Counted from the stretch's first letter, positions 1 to 8,728 are shown. The stretch is 64,000 bases of DNA from CAVXFS01 sp049582805 (GCA_049582805.1 JBAUUR010000154.1:1-64000); one strand, 5' to 3'. Numbers and translations: made by a program. Notes: a model not told the origin generated them from the letters alone.

Positions 1-9
1 ACCATCACC

Positions 10-1584
10 ATGACCATTGAACAAAACCTCCCCTCACAAGACGAAAATGAAATTTCGGCGAAGGCCAATATCGGCGAAGCCGATGTAAAGTCACAAAGTG
101 ACGGCCAAAGCCAAAAACAGATCATCACCGAGCGCCGCGCCAAGTTGGCTGCGCTGCGCAAGGAGGGGGTCGCGTTCCCGAATGATTTTGAGCGCAAAAA
201 TCTGGCTGGCGATTTGCATACTGCTTATGGAGCGATGAGCCACGACGAACTGGAGACGGCGCATGTCAGCGTATCGGTCGCCGGACGCATGATGCTGAAG
301 CGCGTGATGGGCAAGGCCAGCTTCGCCACGGTGCAGGACATGAGCGGGCGCATCCAGTTGTTCATCAGCAACGGCGACACCGGCGAGGCGGCGCACGATG
401 CGTTCAAGCATTATGACCTGGGCGATATCCTCGGCGCCTGCGGCGTCCTGTTCAAGACCAAGACCGGCGAGCTTTCCGTGCGCGTTTCTGCGTTGCGCCT
501 GTTGACCAAGGCGCTGCGCCCGTTGCCGGAAAAATTCCACGGCCTGACCGACCAGGAGCAGAAATACCGCCAGCGCTATGTGGACCTGATCACCAACGAG
601 GAAACGCGCCGCGTGTTCACCGTACGCTCCGGGGTGATCCAGGCGATCCGCGAATTCTTCATGCAGCACGGGTATCTCGAAGTCGAGACCCCGATGATGC
701 ACACTATCCCCGGCGGCGCCTCGGCCAAGCCGTTCACCACGCACCACAACGCGCTGGACATGCAGCTTTACCTGCGCATTGCGCCGGAGCTGTACCTCAA
801 GCGGCTGGTGGTCGGCGGTTTCGAGAAGGTGTTCGAGATCAACCGCAACTTCCGCAACGAAGGCCTTTCCACGCGGCACAATCCGGAATTCACCATGATC
901 GAATTCTACGAGGCTTACCGCGACTACCATTACCTGATGGACTTCACCGAAAACCTGTTCCGCGAAGTGGCGCACAAGGTGCTGGGCACCACGCTGATCA
1001 GCTATCAGGGGCGCGAACTTGACCTGGCCCAGCCGTTCCATCGCCTGACCATCACCCAGGCGATCCAGAAGTTTCACCCGCAATTTTCCGATGCGCTGTT
1101 GAATGACCGCGACTTTCTGGTCAATGAATTGCAGGACCTGAAGGCCAAATACAAACCGGAGGATGGGGTGGGAGGCCTGCAGCTCTCGCTGTTCGAGGAA
1201 CTGACTGAACACCAGTTGTTCGAGCCCACCTTTATCGTCGACTACCCCGCCGAAGCCTCGCCGCTGGCGCGGCGCAGCGACAGCCGTCCGGAGATCACCG
1301 AGCGCTTCGAGCTGTTCATCGCCGGACGCGAGATCGCCAACGGATTTTCCGAGTTGAACGACCCAGAAGATCAGGAGGCGCGCTTCGACGAGCAGGTAAC
1401 TGCCAAGGAAGCGGGCGACGAGGAAGCCATGTTCAAGGACAACGACTACATCCGCGCGCTGGAATACGGACTGCCGCCCACCGCCGGGGAAGGCATCGGA
1501 GTGGACCGGCTGGTGATGCTGCTGACGGATTCTCCCAGCATCCGCGATGTGATCCTGTTCCCGCACATGCGCCCAGAATCCTGA
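10..1584 (+). CDS. lysS: Lysyl-tRNA synthetase, class II
   Basis: Charges tRNA-Lys with lysine in the cytoplasm. The 524-residue product has an N-terminal OB-fold anticodon-binding domain (about 85-185, including RVMGKASFATVQD) and the class II catalytic core. Motif 2 is visible as FRNEGLSTRHNPEF and motif 3 as GIGVDRLVMLLTDSPSIRDV near the C-terminus. It is slightly longer than the usual 500-505 residues because of a low-complexity N-terminal tail. The ATG at 10 is the first in frame, but only nine bases precede it, so a start upstream of the window cannot be excluded. No paired gene is visible upstream. Confidence 0.97.
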   Translation: MTIEQNLPSQDENEISAKANIGEADVKSQSDGQSQKQIITERRAKLAALRKEGVAFPNDFERKNLAGDLHTAYGAMSHDELETAHVSVSVAGRMMLKRVMGKASFATVQDMSGRIQLFISNGDTGEAAHDAFKHYDLGDILGACGVLFKTKTGELSVRVSALRLLTKALRPLPEKFHGLTDQEQKYRQRYVDLITNEETRRVFTVRSGVIQAIREFFMQHGYLEVETPMMHTIPGGASAKPFTTHHNALDMQLYLRIAPELYLKRLVVGGFEKVFEINRNFRNEGLSTRHNPEFTMIEFYEAYRDYHYLMDFTENLFREVAHKVLGTTLISYQGRELDLAQPFHRLTITQAIQKFHPQFSDALLNDRDFLVNELQDLKAKYKPEDGVGGLQLSLFEELTEHQLFEPTFIVDYPAEASPLARRSDSRPEITERFELFIAGREIANGFSELNDPEDQEARFDEQVTAKEAGDEEAMFKDNDYIRALEYGLPPTAGEGIGVDRLVMLLTDSPSIRDVILFPHMRPES

Positions 1585-1812
1585 AGCCATGAGCAAATTG
1601 CGGGGGAAACAATACCTTTGCAACGCTTCCTCCCTTTTGCACGCGCAGGGAGCAGGCCGGTGGGTACTCCGCTGCTGCGCAGCGACTCTTCCGCACACGG
1701 GGGAGGACCGGGGAGAGGGTGTGAATTTCTTCACCCTCTCCGCTACCTATCCCTCTCTCTGGTGTGGCAGAGTGAATGGTTTCCTTCCTCTGTTCTTGTA
1801 ATTATTTGCGCA
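1585..1812. repeat. Intergenic repeat-like region with a hairpin
   Basis: This gap between lysS and the Crp/Fnr gene carries G-rich and C-rich blocks of the GGGAGAGGG/CCCTCTCC type that recur elsewhere in the window (about 45810, 61137 and 61224). The clearest structure is a perfect 10-bp inverted repeat, GGAGAGGGTG at 1712-1721 against CACCCTCTCC at 1732-1741. It could act as a lysS terminator, but no T-run follows it. I see no gene here. Confidence 0.5.
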
Positions 1813-2478
1813 ATGTTGGACACAGCAACCCTGTCAAATCTGCTTCAGCTCTATCCCATGCTGCAGGGATTGCCGGCATCGTTGCTGAATGAACTGTTCG
1901 CCAATGCCACGCTCCTGCACCTGCCAGCAGGCACTGTGCTGTTCGACGAGAACCAGCCGTGCCAGGGATTCCCGCTGCTGCTCTCGGGCAGCATCCGCGT
2001 GATCAAGGCTGCTGCCAACGGACGCGAGTTGCAGCTCTACCGCGTTTGCCCCGGCGAGAGCTGTATCCTTACCAGCAGCTGCCTGCTGGGTCATGCACGC
2101 TATCACGCGCGCGGCGTCGTGGAGCAGGAGGTCACATTGGTGGCACTGCCTGCGCCCGCATTCAAGAAACTGATTGCCCTGCACGAACCCTTCCGCGATT
2201 ATGTTTTCAGCCTGTTTTCGGAACGCCTCACCGACCTGATGCAACTGGTTTCCGCCGTTGCCTTCCAGAAACTGGACCAGCGCCTCGCCGCCTTGCTCAT
2301 TGCCAAATCCAGCCCGATACATTCTACCCATCATGCGCTGGCGGACGAGCTTGGCAGTGTGCGCGAGATCGTCAGCCGATTGTTGAAGAATTTCGCCGAA
2401 CAGGGATGGGTCAGGCTGGGCCGGGAACAAATTGAGGTGATTAACCCCTTGGCCCTGCAAGAATTTTCCAGCATGTGA
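1813..2478 (+). CDS. Crp/Fnr family transcriptional regulator with a cysteine cluster
   Basis: A 221-residue regulator with an N-terminal cyclic-nucleotide-binding-type beta barrel (about 25-120), a dimer helix, and a C-terminal winged helix (LADELGSVREIVSRLLKNF, about 170-190). I take the ATG at 1813, because the in-frame extension back to 1618 runs through a repeat region and adds 65 unrelated residues. Cysteines at 50, 79, 84 and 90 (the last three in CPGESCILTSSC) lie in or near the sensory barrel. Their spacing is not that of classical FNR, so a redox, metal or Fe-S sensing role is inference. The next gene encodes a DUF2892 membrane protein, a plausible target. Confidence 0.85.
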   Translation: MLDTATLSNLLQLYPMLQGLPASLLNELFANATLLHLPAGTVLFDENQPCQGFPLLLSGSIRVIKAAANGRELQLYRVCPGESCILTSSCLLGHARYHARGVVEQEVTLVALPAPAFKKLIALHEPFRDYVFSLFSERLTDLMQLVSAVAFQKLDQRLAALLIAKSSPIHSTHHALADELGSVREIVSRLLKNFAEQGWVRLGREQIEVINPLALQEFSSM

Positions 2479-2551
2479 CTTTTCTCACAGACAGCAGGCG
2501 ACTATTCAGCTATGCTGCGTTTCCTGAGTTTCTATTTGCAAGGAGAAGATC

Positions 2552-2749
2552 ATGAAAGCAAATGTTGGCGGCATCGACCGTGCCCTGCGCGTAGTAGTAG
2601 GTCTGGCATTGATCGGAATGACTCTGGCAAACGTGATAGGTGTGTGGGGCTGGATCGGGGTAGTTCCCTTGCTGACGGGAATATTCGGTTTCTGCCCGGC
2701 TTATCTGCCGTTTGGCCTGAGCACATGTCCGACGCACAAGAATACCTGA
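2552..2749 (+). CDS. DUF2892 (YgaP-type transmembrane) small membrane protein
   Basis: A 65-residue protein that is almost entirely the DUF2892 domain: an N-terminal NVGGIDRALRVVVGLAL signature, two hydrophobic helices (about 9-28 and 31-50) and a short CPAYLPFGLSTC tail. In other proteins this domain is often fused to rhodanese or found beside sulfur and redox genes. Its biochemical role is not established. An AAGGAGAAG Shine-Dalgarno sequence sits just upstream of the ATG. It lies 73 bp after the Crp/Fnr gene on the same strand and may be co-transcribed or controlled by it. Confidence 0.85.
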   Translation: MKANVGGIDRALRVVVGLALIGMTLANVIGVWGWIGVVPLLTGIFGFCPAYLPFGLSTCPTHKNT

Positions 2750-3131
2750 AGTTCTTACCGTACTCCTCTAGAGTATAGCGGTTGCAAAGTCTTGTCCGCT
2801 ATTGGTTGCGCGAGGGGCATCCAAACCCCTCGCAATACCAGAGCATCGCGAATCCGCTCGTTCATGTTCCACCCTGCCGGCACATCGCGGGAAATATTGC
2901 CGCGCAAAATTCACAAGTCTGGCAGAGCATTGCCGGATAGCTTTCTTGTTTGTCGCCTCGCCGGCGTGTCATATTGATCTTCAATTATCCAGCGACATTT
3001 GTGCGCTGGTTTATTTCCCGCAGCAAATCGTTGTCCCCGTTTGAAACACCCCCTATAATTCAGCCGCTCCGCCGGGCATGGGTTGCCTTTCATCCCCGCC
3101 CCGCTCCTGAAACCTTATTTGATCCAGCCTC
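2750..3131. other. Intergenic region with two hairpins and the surE promoter
   Basis: A 382-bp gap. It holds two simple hairpins: ATAGCGG/CCGCTAT (2775-2781 with 2796-2802) and GCGAGGGG/CCCCTCGC (2810-2817 with 2826-2833). Neither is followed by a T-run. A good sigma-70-like promoter lies at 3031-3059. On the minus strand two overlapping 36-codon frames (2862-2972 and 2755-2865) exist, but I do not call them genes. Confidence 0.5.
3031..3059 (+). promoter_or_regulatory. Predicted sigma-70 promoter for surE-pcm-nlpD
   Basis: TTGTCC at 3031-3036 and a perfect TATAAT at 3054-3059 are separated by 17 bp. They lie about 70 bp upstream of the surE ATG, the right place to drive the four overlapping genes that follow. 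Confidence 0.65.
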
Positions 3132-3884
3132 ATGCGCATCCTGCTCAGCAATGACGATGGTTATTTTTCTCTCGGCCTGGCCTGTCTCGCTGAATCGCTT
3201 TCCACCCTGGCTGAGATCACGGTAGTCGCCCCGGAGCGGGATCGCAGCGGCTCCAGCAATTCATTGACCCTGGACAGGCCGCTCAAGCTGCGCCGCGCCA
3301 GCAACGGCTTTTATTTTGTAAACGGCACCCCGACGGATTGTGTCCATCTTGCGGTCACCGGCATGCTGGATGCGCAGCCTGACATGGTCATTTCGGGCAT
3401 CAACTCCGGCGCCAACATGGGTGACGATACGATTTATTCCGGTACGGTAGCCGCGGCCACCGAAGGCTTCCTGCTCGGCATCCCGTCCATCGCGGTTTCG
3501 CTGGCAGGGAAAGACCTGGCGCATTACGCGACTGCGGCGCAAGTGGTGGTCGACCTGGTGCAGCGCTTTGCAATGCATACGCATACCCACCCGTGGCTGC
3601 TCAACGTGAATGTCCCCGACATTCCGCACGAACAATTGCAGGGCATCGAAACGACGCGCCTGGGAAAGCGGCACAAGGCAGAGCCGGTGGTCAAGGCGTT
3701 CAATCCGCATGGCGAAACTGTTTACTGGGTCGGGGCCGCCGGCAAGGCGCAGGATGCGGGAGCCGGCACCGATTTCCACGCTATTGAGAACCGGCGCGTT
3801 TCGGTCACCCCGTTGCAAATTGACCTGACCCAATACAGCCAACTGGATGCGGTGCGCAACTGGCTGACCCCCCGGCATGAATAA
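3132..3884 (+). CDS. surE: 5'/3'-nucleotidase SurE
   Basis: Hydrolyses nucleoside 5'- and 3'-monophosphates in the cytoplasm and is linked to survival in stationary phase. The 250-residue length matches the family. The N-terminal metal-binding LLSNDDGYFS (Asp8 and Asp9), the GSSNSLT segment and SGINSGANMGDDTIYSGTV, which supplies the metal-binding Asn, are all present. It opens an operon with pcm, nlpD and a radical SAM gene, and its stop overlaps the pcm start by 8 bp. Confidence 0.97.
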   Translation: MRILLSNDDGYFSLGLACLAESLSTLAEITVVAPERDRSGSSNSLTLDRPLKLRRASNGFYFVNGTPTDCVHLAVTGMLDAQPDMVISGINSGANMGDDTIYSGTVAAATEGFLLGIPSIAVSLAGKDLAHYATAAQVVVDLVQRFAMHTHTHPWLLNVNVPDIPHEQLQGIETTRLGKRHKAEPVVKAFNPHGETVYWVGAAGKAQDAGAGTDFHAIENRRVSVTPLQIDLTQYSQLDAVRNWLTPRHE

Positions 3885-4536
3885 GGTGCAACGCACCGGT
3901 ATCGGCATGACTTCGCAGCGCACGCGCGGGCGGCTGATTGAACGTTTGCGCGAGGAAGGAATACGGGACGAAGTAGTGCTGGCCGCGATGAACTCGGTGC
4001 CGCGCCATATATTTGTGGACGAAGCCCTGGCCAGCCGCGCCTATGATGATGTCGCGCTGCCCCTCGGTTTTGGACAGACCATTTCCCAGCCTTACACCGT
4101 GGCGCGCATGCTTGAAATCATGCGCAACGGCAGGCAGCTCAATCGCGTGCTGGAAGTCGGTGGCGGTTGCGGCTATCAGGCTGCGGTGCTGGCGCATGTG
4201 GCAAAGGAAGTTTACTCGGTGGAACGCATCAAGCCCCTTTACCAGCGCGCGGTCGCCAACCTGAAGGAATTGCAGTTACGCAATGCCCGCTTGTTCTACG
4301 ATGACGGAGGCATGGGCTTGCCGGAATTCGCCTTGTTCGACGGCATCATCATGGCCGCCGCCACGACCCATGTTCCATCCGCGCTGCTGGAACAGCTGGC
4401 TATCGGTGGTAGAATGGTGCTGCCTCTGGGAAATTATGAGCAAAACCTTTACCTGATAGAGCGGGATGCAAAAGGCTACCGCGAAACCCGTCTTGACGGG
4501 GTCAGGTTCGTACCACTGCTGTTCGGGAAAGAATGA
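3877..4536 (+). CDS. pcm: Protein-L-isoaspartate O-methyltransferase
   Basis: Uses S-adenosylmethionine to methylate isoaspartyl residues in aged proteins, starting their repair. The 219-residue product has the SAM-binding LEVGGGCGYQAAVLAH (about 87-102) and the family's VPRHIFVDEA and PLGFGQTISQP segments. Two ATGs are possible: 3877, overlapping surE, and 3910 (MTSQRTRGRL), which fits the usual N-terminus better. Neither has a strong Shine-Dalgarno sequence. It is translationally coupled to nlpD by an ATGA overlap. Confidence 0.95.
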   Translation: MNKVQRTGIGMTSQRTRGRLIERLREEGIRDEVVLAAMNSVPRHIFVDEALASRAYDDVALPLGFGQTISQPYTVARMLEIMRNGRQLNRVLEVGGGCGYQAAVLAHVAKEVYSVERIKPLYQRAVANLKELQLRNARLFYDDGGMGLPEFALFDGIIMAAATTHVPSALLEQLAIGGRMVLPLGNYEQNLYLIERDAKGYRETRLDGVRFVPLLFGKE

Positions 4537-5528
4537 GACTGAAGACTAGCGATTTTGTTGGTGTACTCATTGCAGTTGTGCTGTCAGGTTGTGCATCCAG
4601 CGTGAACCGTGCACCGATATCTGATCTTCGTTCTGCACAGAAAAAACCTGCCGCTTCGCCAATCACGCTATCCAGCAAACAGAAGCCCGGCGAGCCGGAC
4701 TGGCGTCCACAAGTTTATGTCGTGCAAAAAGGCGATACCTTGTATGCCATCGCCTTCAATTACGGCCTGGATTATCACGAAATCGCCGATCTCAACAATA
4801 TCCAGAATCCCGATGTAATCAAGGTAGGACAGGAATTGCGCTTGTTTGCCGCAAGCGACCTGATATCGGTGAAACCCGCCCCGCCGGAAACTCAGGGCGC
4901 TGTGGTGAGCAAACCTTTGCCGGAAAGCAAACCAGTCGAGGAAGTCAAGCCGGCGGGAATTCCCGTCATAAGCGGGCCGCTGGCGGTCAAACTCCCCTAT
5001 TCCGCGGAAGCAGCCGCGCAGATTGCCAAGATGCAGGGTGCGGTTGCCCAGCCCGCCGCAGTTGTTGCCGCCAAAGCGGAGCCTTCGCCAAGCCCCGAGT
5101 CCAGGCCCGTGGCGCCGCCTGTTGCGGCCTCAGTACCAGACACGGCTGACGACGCCATCGAATGGGGCATGCCCACCAGCGGGAAAATCATCGCGGAATA
5201 TTCGGAAAGCGAGAATCGCAAGGGCATAGATGTCGCGGGCAAGATCGGCCAGCCCATCCTGGCAAGCGCCGCAGGTAAAGTGGTTTATAGCGGCAGCGGC
5301 CTGCGCGGTTATGGGAAATTGATCATCATTAAACATAACCAGACCTACCTCAGCGCCTATGCACACAATGACCGAATCCTGGTGAAGGAAGGCCAGACCG
5401 TCACCAAAGGGCAGAAGATCGCGGAGATGGGCAACAGCGATGCGGATCATGTCGAACTGCATTTCGAGATACGCAAACTGGGCAAGCCGGTGGATCCGGC
5501 GAAATACCTGCCGATGCTAAAATCTTGA
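4533..5528 (+). CDS. nlpD: NlpD-like lipoprotein, LysM plus degenerate M23 domain
   Basis: An envelope lipoprotein that in relatives activates peptidoglycan amidases at division. The 331 residues begin with a lipoprotein signal ending VVLSGC (Cys20). Next come a LysM domain (about 67-111, YVVQKGDTLYAIAFNYGL), a Pro/Ala-rich linker and a C-terminal LytM/M23 domain (about 215-328). The metal-site segment reads ENRKGIDVAG, with no His, and the motif is HVELHFEIR. As in E. coli NlpD this suggests a regulator rather than an active endopeptidase. In gammaproteobacteria rpoS usually follows nlpD, but here it does not. Confidence 0.92.
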   Translation: MRLKTSDFVGVLIAVVLSGCASSVNRAPISDLRSAQKKPAASPITLSSKQKPGEPDWRPQVYVVQKGDTLYAIAFNYGLDYHEIADLNNIQNPDVIKVGQELRLFAASDLISVKPAPPETQGAVVSKPLPESKPVEEVKPAGIPVISGPLAVKLPYSAEAAAQIAKMQGAVAQPAAVVAAKAEPSPSPESRPVAPPVAASVPDTADDAIEWGMPTSGKIIAEYSESENRKGIDVAGKIGQPILASAAGKVVYSGSGLRGYGKLIIIKHNQTYLSAYAHNDRILVKEGQTVTKGQKIAEMGNSDADHVELHFEIRKLGKPVDPAKYLPMLKS

Positions 5529-6376
5529 ACGCAGGCAATCTCAACGTAACCGACCACAGCCGTGACAGCGCAGGATTGCGCTATGTCTATCCGGTCGTGT
5601 CGCGCCGTGCAGGTGGAGTTTCCATAGGCATCAACCTCAACATCAACAATGCCTGCAACTGGCGCTGCATCTATTGCCAGGTTCCCAACCTGATTCGCGG
5701 TGCGCCGCCTCCGGTTGATCTTGTCCTGCTCGAGCAGGAACTGCGCGGCTTTCTGCGTGAATTGCTGCATGGCGACTTCATGCAAAGCCGCGTTCCGCAG
5801 GATATGCGCCGCATCAACGACATTGCGCTTTCAGGCAACGGCGAACCAACCAGCGCCGAAGAATTTTCTGCGGTCATCGATCTGATAGGCAAACTGAAAC
5901 AGGAAGTGCATTTGCCGGAACAGCTCAAACTGGTGCTGATAACCAACGGCAGCCTGATGCATCGCGAAAAAGTGCAACAAGGCTTGCGCCGGATGTCGCA
6001 ACTCAACGGCGAAGTCTGGTTCAAGCTCGACCGCGCCAGCGAATCGGGAATGCAGCAGATCAACGACACGCGCACCGGCATGAACAAAGTGCGCGAGAAC
6101 CTGATCACCTCCATCGCCTTGTGCCCGACCTGGTTGCAAACCTGCTGGTTCGCGCTGGATGGCGCGGAACCCGGGAAACGGGATGAAGGCGATTATCTGG
6201 ATTTTCTGTCAGGCCTGCTGCGCGACGGAATCAGGCCGCAAGGCATATTGCTTTATTCTCTGGCGCGTCCTTCGCTGCAACCCGAGGCTGCGCGCTTGTC
6301 TGCTTTGTCCGGCGAGCAACTGCAACGGTTTGCTGCGCGCATTCGCGCATTGGGCGTGGAAACAAAAGTTTCGTAG
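5525..6376 (+). CDS. Radical SAM domain protein
   Basis: A 283-residue radical SAM protein of unassigned function. The cluster ligands are CNWRCIYC (Cys44, Cys48, Cys51), preceded by GINLNINNAC and followed by an LSGNGEPTSA segment that resembles the SAM-contacting GE motif. There is no additional cysteine-rich C-terminal cluster. The start is a TTG at 5525 overlapping the nlpD TGA, since no ATG is available before the conserved region. It is the last gene of the surE operon, and a long palindrome follows it. Confidence 0.85.
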   Translation: MNAGNLNVTDHSRDSAGLRYVYPVVSRRAGGVSIGINLNINNACNWRCIYCQVPNLIRGAPPPVDLVLLEQELRGFLRELLHGDFMQSRVPQDMRRINDIALSGNGEPTSAEEFSAVIDLIGKLKQEVHLPEQLKLVLITNGSLMHREKVQQGLRRMSQLNGEVWFKLDRASESGMQQINDTRTGMNKVRENLITSIALCPTWLQTCWFALDGAEPGKRDEGDYLDFLSGLLRDGIRPQGILLYSLARPSLQPEAARLSALSGEQLQRFAARIRALGVETKVS

Positions 6377-6422
6377 GGTGCGCTTGCGCACCATTGCGAT
6401 TTGGTGCGCAAGCGCACCCTAC
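6373..6422. repeat. 21-bp perfect palindromic (REP-like) repeat
   Basis: A 21-bp arm beginning GTAGGGTGCGC (6373-6393) pairs perfectly with 6402-6422 across an 8-base loop, TTGCGATT. It starts inside the stop codon of the radical SAM gene. No T-run follows, so it is more likely a REP-type repeat, possibly stabilising the mRNA 3' end, than a standard terminator. The GTAGGGTG end is shared with the paired repeat at 49519-49595. Confidence 0.75.
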
Positions 6423-6448
6423 AGAATTTCAGCGCCACAGGATGCGGG

Positions 6449-6481
6449 TTGTGCCACACGGCATCTCTGCTAGACTAGCAG
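6449..6481 (+). promoter_or_regulatory. Candidate copA promoter overlapped by a small palindrome
   Basis: TTGTGC at 6449-6454 and TAGACT at 6471-6476 have 16-bp spacing. The -10 hexamer lies inside a 7-bp inverted repeat, CTGCTAG-A-CTAGCAG (6467-6481), which could be an operator. It does not look like a classic CueR site, and no MerR-type regulator gene is nearby. Confidence 0.4.
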
Positions 6482-6517
6482 TCAGAACCAAAACCCGCGC
6501 GCATCCTCCAATACAGC

Positions 6518-8716
6518 ATGAACGATCCCAAAGCACATGAGGAACTGCAAATCTCCGGCATGACCTGTGTTGCGTGCGCCGCACGCATCGAGAAAGTGCT
6601 TAATCGCATGCCCGAAGTCTGCGCCGTGGTGAACCTCGCCACGGAAAAGGCGTTGATTGATTTCAATCCGCAAAACACGAATACCGAAACCCTGATAGCG
6701 GCTGTGCGGCGCGCCGGTTACGATGCGCATCCTGCGCGCAATTTTGAAGTGGAAAAGCGGGAACGCATGGAAGCCTACCGCCGCGAGCGCATGCAATTCT
6801 TCATATCATTGCTGCTTACCGCGCCGCTGCTGGCTGAAATGTTGATGATGTTTCTTGGCAGCCACAGCATGCAGCAACGGCTGCTGCCTGTCTGGCTGCA
6901 ATGGCTGCTGGCAACACCGGTACAATTCTGGATCGGCAAGCGCTTCTATTCCGGCGCCTGGCATAGCCTGCGCGGCGGGGGCGCAAACATGGATGTGCTG
7001 GTCGCGCTCGGCACCGGAGCAGCTTACCTGTTGAGCTGCGCCGTCCTTCTGTTTCATTTGCAGCAACCGGTTTATTTCGAGGCGAGCGCCACCATCATTA
7101 CGCTGGTGTTGCTGGGCAAGCTGCTTGAGGCACGTGCCAAGCAGCGTGCTTCCTCGGCCCTGGAAGCCCTGATCAACCTGCAACCCAGGCAGGCGCATCT
7201 GGAACGCGACGGCAACATGGCCGACATCCCGGTGGATCAGGTAAAGTCGGGCGATGTTCTTCTGGTGCGTCCCGGTGAAAGCATGCCGGTTGACGGCATG
7301 GTGCTGGAAGGAACTTCCAGCGTCGATGAAGCGATGCTCACTGGCGAAAGCCTGCCGCAAACCAAGCAAGCCGGTGACAAGGTGTACGCCGCCACGCTGA
7401 ATCAGCACGGTCTGCTCAAATGCCGTGCCGTGGCGGTCGGGGCACAGACCCAGCTATCCGCCATCATCAGGCTGGTGGAACAGGCGCAGGGATCGAAGGC
7501 GCCGATCCAAAGACTGGCCGACCGGATTTCCGCCATCTTCGTGCCTGTGGTGGTGGCGATCGCCGTCGTGACTTTCCTGGCATGGTGGGCTGCCGGAATA
7601 GGTTTGACTGCCGCGCTGATCAATGCCGTGTCGGTACTGGTTATCTCCTGCCCTTGCGCGCTGGGGCTGGCAACGCCGACCGCCGTGGTGGTCGCCACGG
7701 GACGCGCCGCACAGGCCGGGATACTGGTCAAGGATGCCGCAGCGCTGGAGCGGGTGCACAAACTGTCGACGCTGGTGGTGGACAAGACCGGCACCTTGAC
7801 CAGCGGCAAACCCCAGGTCACCGACCTGCTCCCGGCTGCAGACTGCGATGAAGCGCAGTTGCTGCAAAGCGCCGCCACCCTGGCACAGCATTCCTCGCAT
7901 CCCTTGTCGCGCGCCTTGCTCGAACATGCCTTTGCAAAGCAGATTGAGCTGCTTACCGCCGCTTCATTCACCGAACTTTCCGGCAGCGGCCTGCGCGCAG
8001 AGATGGATGGTGTGACTTATCTGCTTGGCTCTCCGGCTTTCATCGCAAGCGAAAACGTTCCGCTGGATGAAACGCAAATCCAGGCTTTGCAGAAACAAGG
8101 CAAAAGCCTCATCGCCGTGGCGCGCGCCGGTACCCTGCTCGGCTGCATTGCTTTCGCCGACACTTTGCGCGCCAGCAGCAAGGATGCCGTTGCGCGGCTT
8201 ACTGCAATGGGCATCCACGTGGTCATGTTGAGCGGCGACAACCGCGCGACTGCGCAGGCCATCGCACAACAGGCCGGGATCAGCGATTTCCGTGCCGAAG
8301 TCCTGCCGCAGGACAAGGCGGGCCATATCCAGTCATTGAAGCAAGCGGGCAAACTGGTCGGGATGGTTGGCGACGGCATCAATGATGCGCCCGCGCTGGC
8401 TGCTGCGGACGTGAGTTTTGCCATGCGCAGCGGCAGCGATATCGCCATCGAGGCAGCGGACATCACATTGATGCGCAACGACCTGATGAGTGTGGTCGAT
8501 GCCATTTCGCTGTCGCGCGCCACACTGAAAAAAATCCGCCAGAATTTGTTCTTTGCTTTTGCCTACAATGCACTCGGCATCCCGCTCGCGGCGCTCGGCA
8601 TGTTGAACCCGGTGATCGCCGGCGCGGCAATGGCGATGAGCTCGGTATCGGTGGTCAGCAACGCCCTGTTGCTGAGACGCTGGCAGCCCTATAATTCCAG
8701 CAGCGCTCAGCCTTAA
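6518..8716 (+). CDS. copA: Copper-translocating P-type ATPase
   Basis: Exports Cu(I) from the cytoplasm across the inner membrane, using ATP. The 732-residue P1B-ATPase has one N-terminal heavy-metal domain (GMTCVAC, Cys17 and Cys20), the actuator TGES (275-278), the transmembrane CPC copper site (378-380), the phosphorylated Asp422 in DKTGT and GDGINDAP in the hinge. The CPC and MSSVSVVSNALLLRR segments are typical of the CopA (Cu+) class. A metallochaperone gene follows 12 bp downstream, supporting the copper assignment. Confidence 0.95.
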   Translation: MNDPKAHEELQISGMTCVACAARIEKVLNRMPEVCAVVNLATEKALIDFNPQNTNTETLIAAVRRAGYDAHPARNFEVEKRERMEAYRRERMQFFISLLLTAPLLAEMLMMFLGSHSMQQRLLPVWLQWLLATPVQFWIGKRFYSGAWHSLRGGGANMDVLVALGTGAAYLLSCAVLLFHLQQPVYFEASATIITLVLLGKLLEARAKQRASSALEALINLQPRQAHLERDGNMADIPVDQVKSGDVLLVRPGESMPVDGMVLEGTSSVDEAMLTGESLPQTKQAGDKVYAATLNQHGLLKCRAVAVGAQTQLSAIIRLVEQAQGSKAPIQRLADRISAIFVPVVVAIAVVTFLAWWAAGIGLTAALINAVSVLVISCPCALGLATPTAVVVATGRAAQAGILVKDAAALERVHKLSTLVVDKTGTLTSGKPQVTDLLPAADCDEAQLLQSAATLAQHSSHPLSRALLEHAFAKQIELLTAASFTELSGSGLRAEMDGVTYLLGSPAFIASENVPLDETQIQALQKQGKSLIAVARAGTLLGCIAFADTLRASSKDAVARLTAMGIHVVMLSGDNRATAQAIAQQAGISDFRAEVLPQDKAGHIQSLKQAGKLVGMVGDGINDAPALAAADVSFAMRSGSDIAIEAADITLMRNDLMSVVDAISLSRATLKKIRQNLFFAFAYNALGIPLAALGMLNPVIAGAAMAMSSVSVVSNALLLRRWQPYNSSSAQP

Positions 8717-8728
8717 CGAAGGATCAAA

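Noticed and set aside
91..1734. A 547-codon open frame antisense to lysS.
   Set aside because: Composition is that of a codon-phase shadow (Arg/Gly/Gln/Val-rich), it has no recognisable motifs, and lysS on the other strand is unambiguous.
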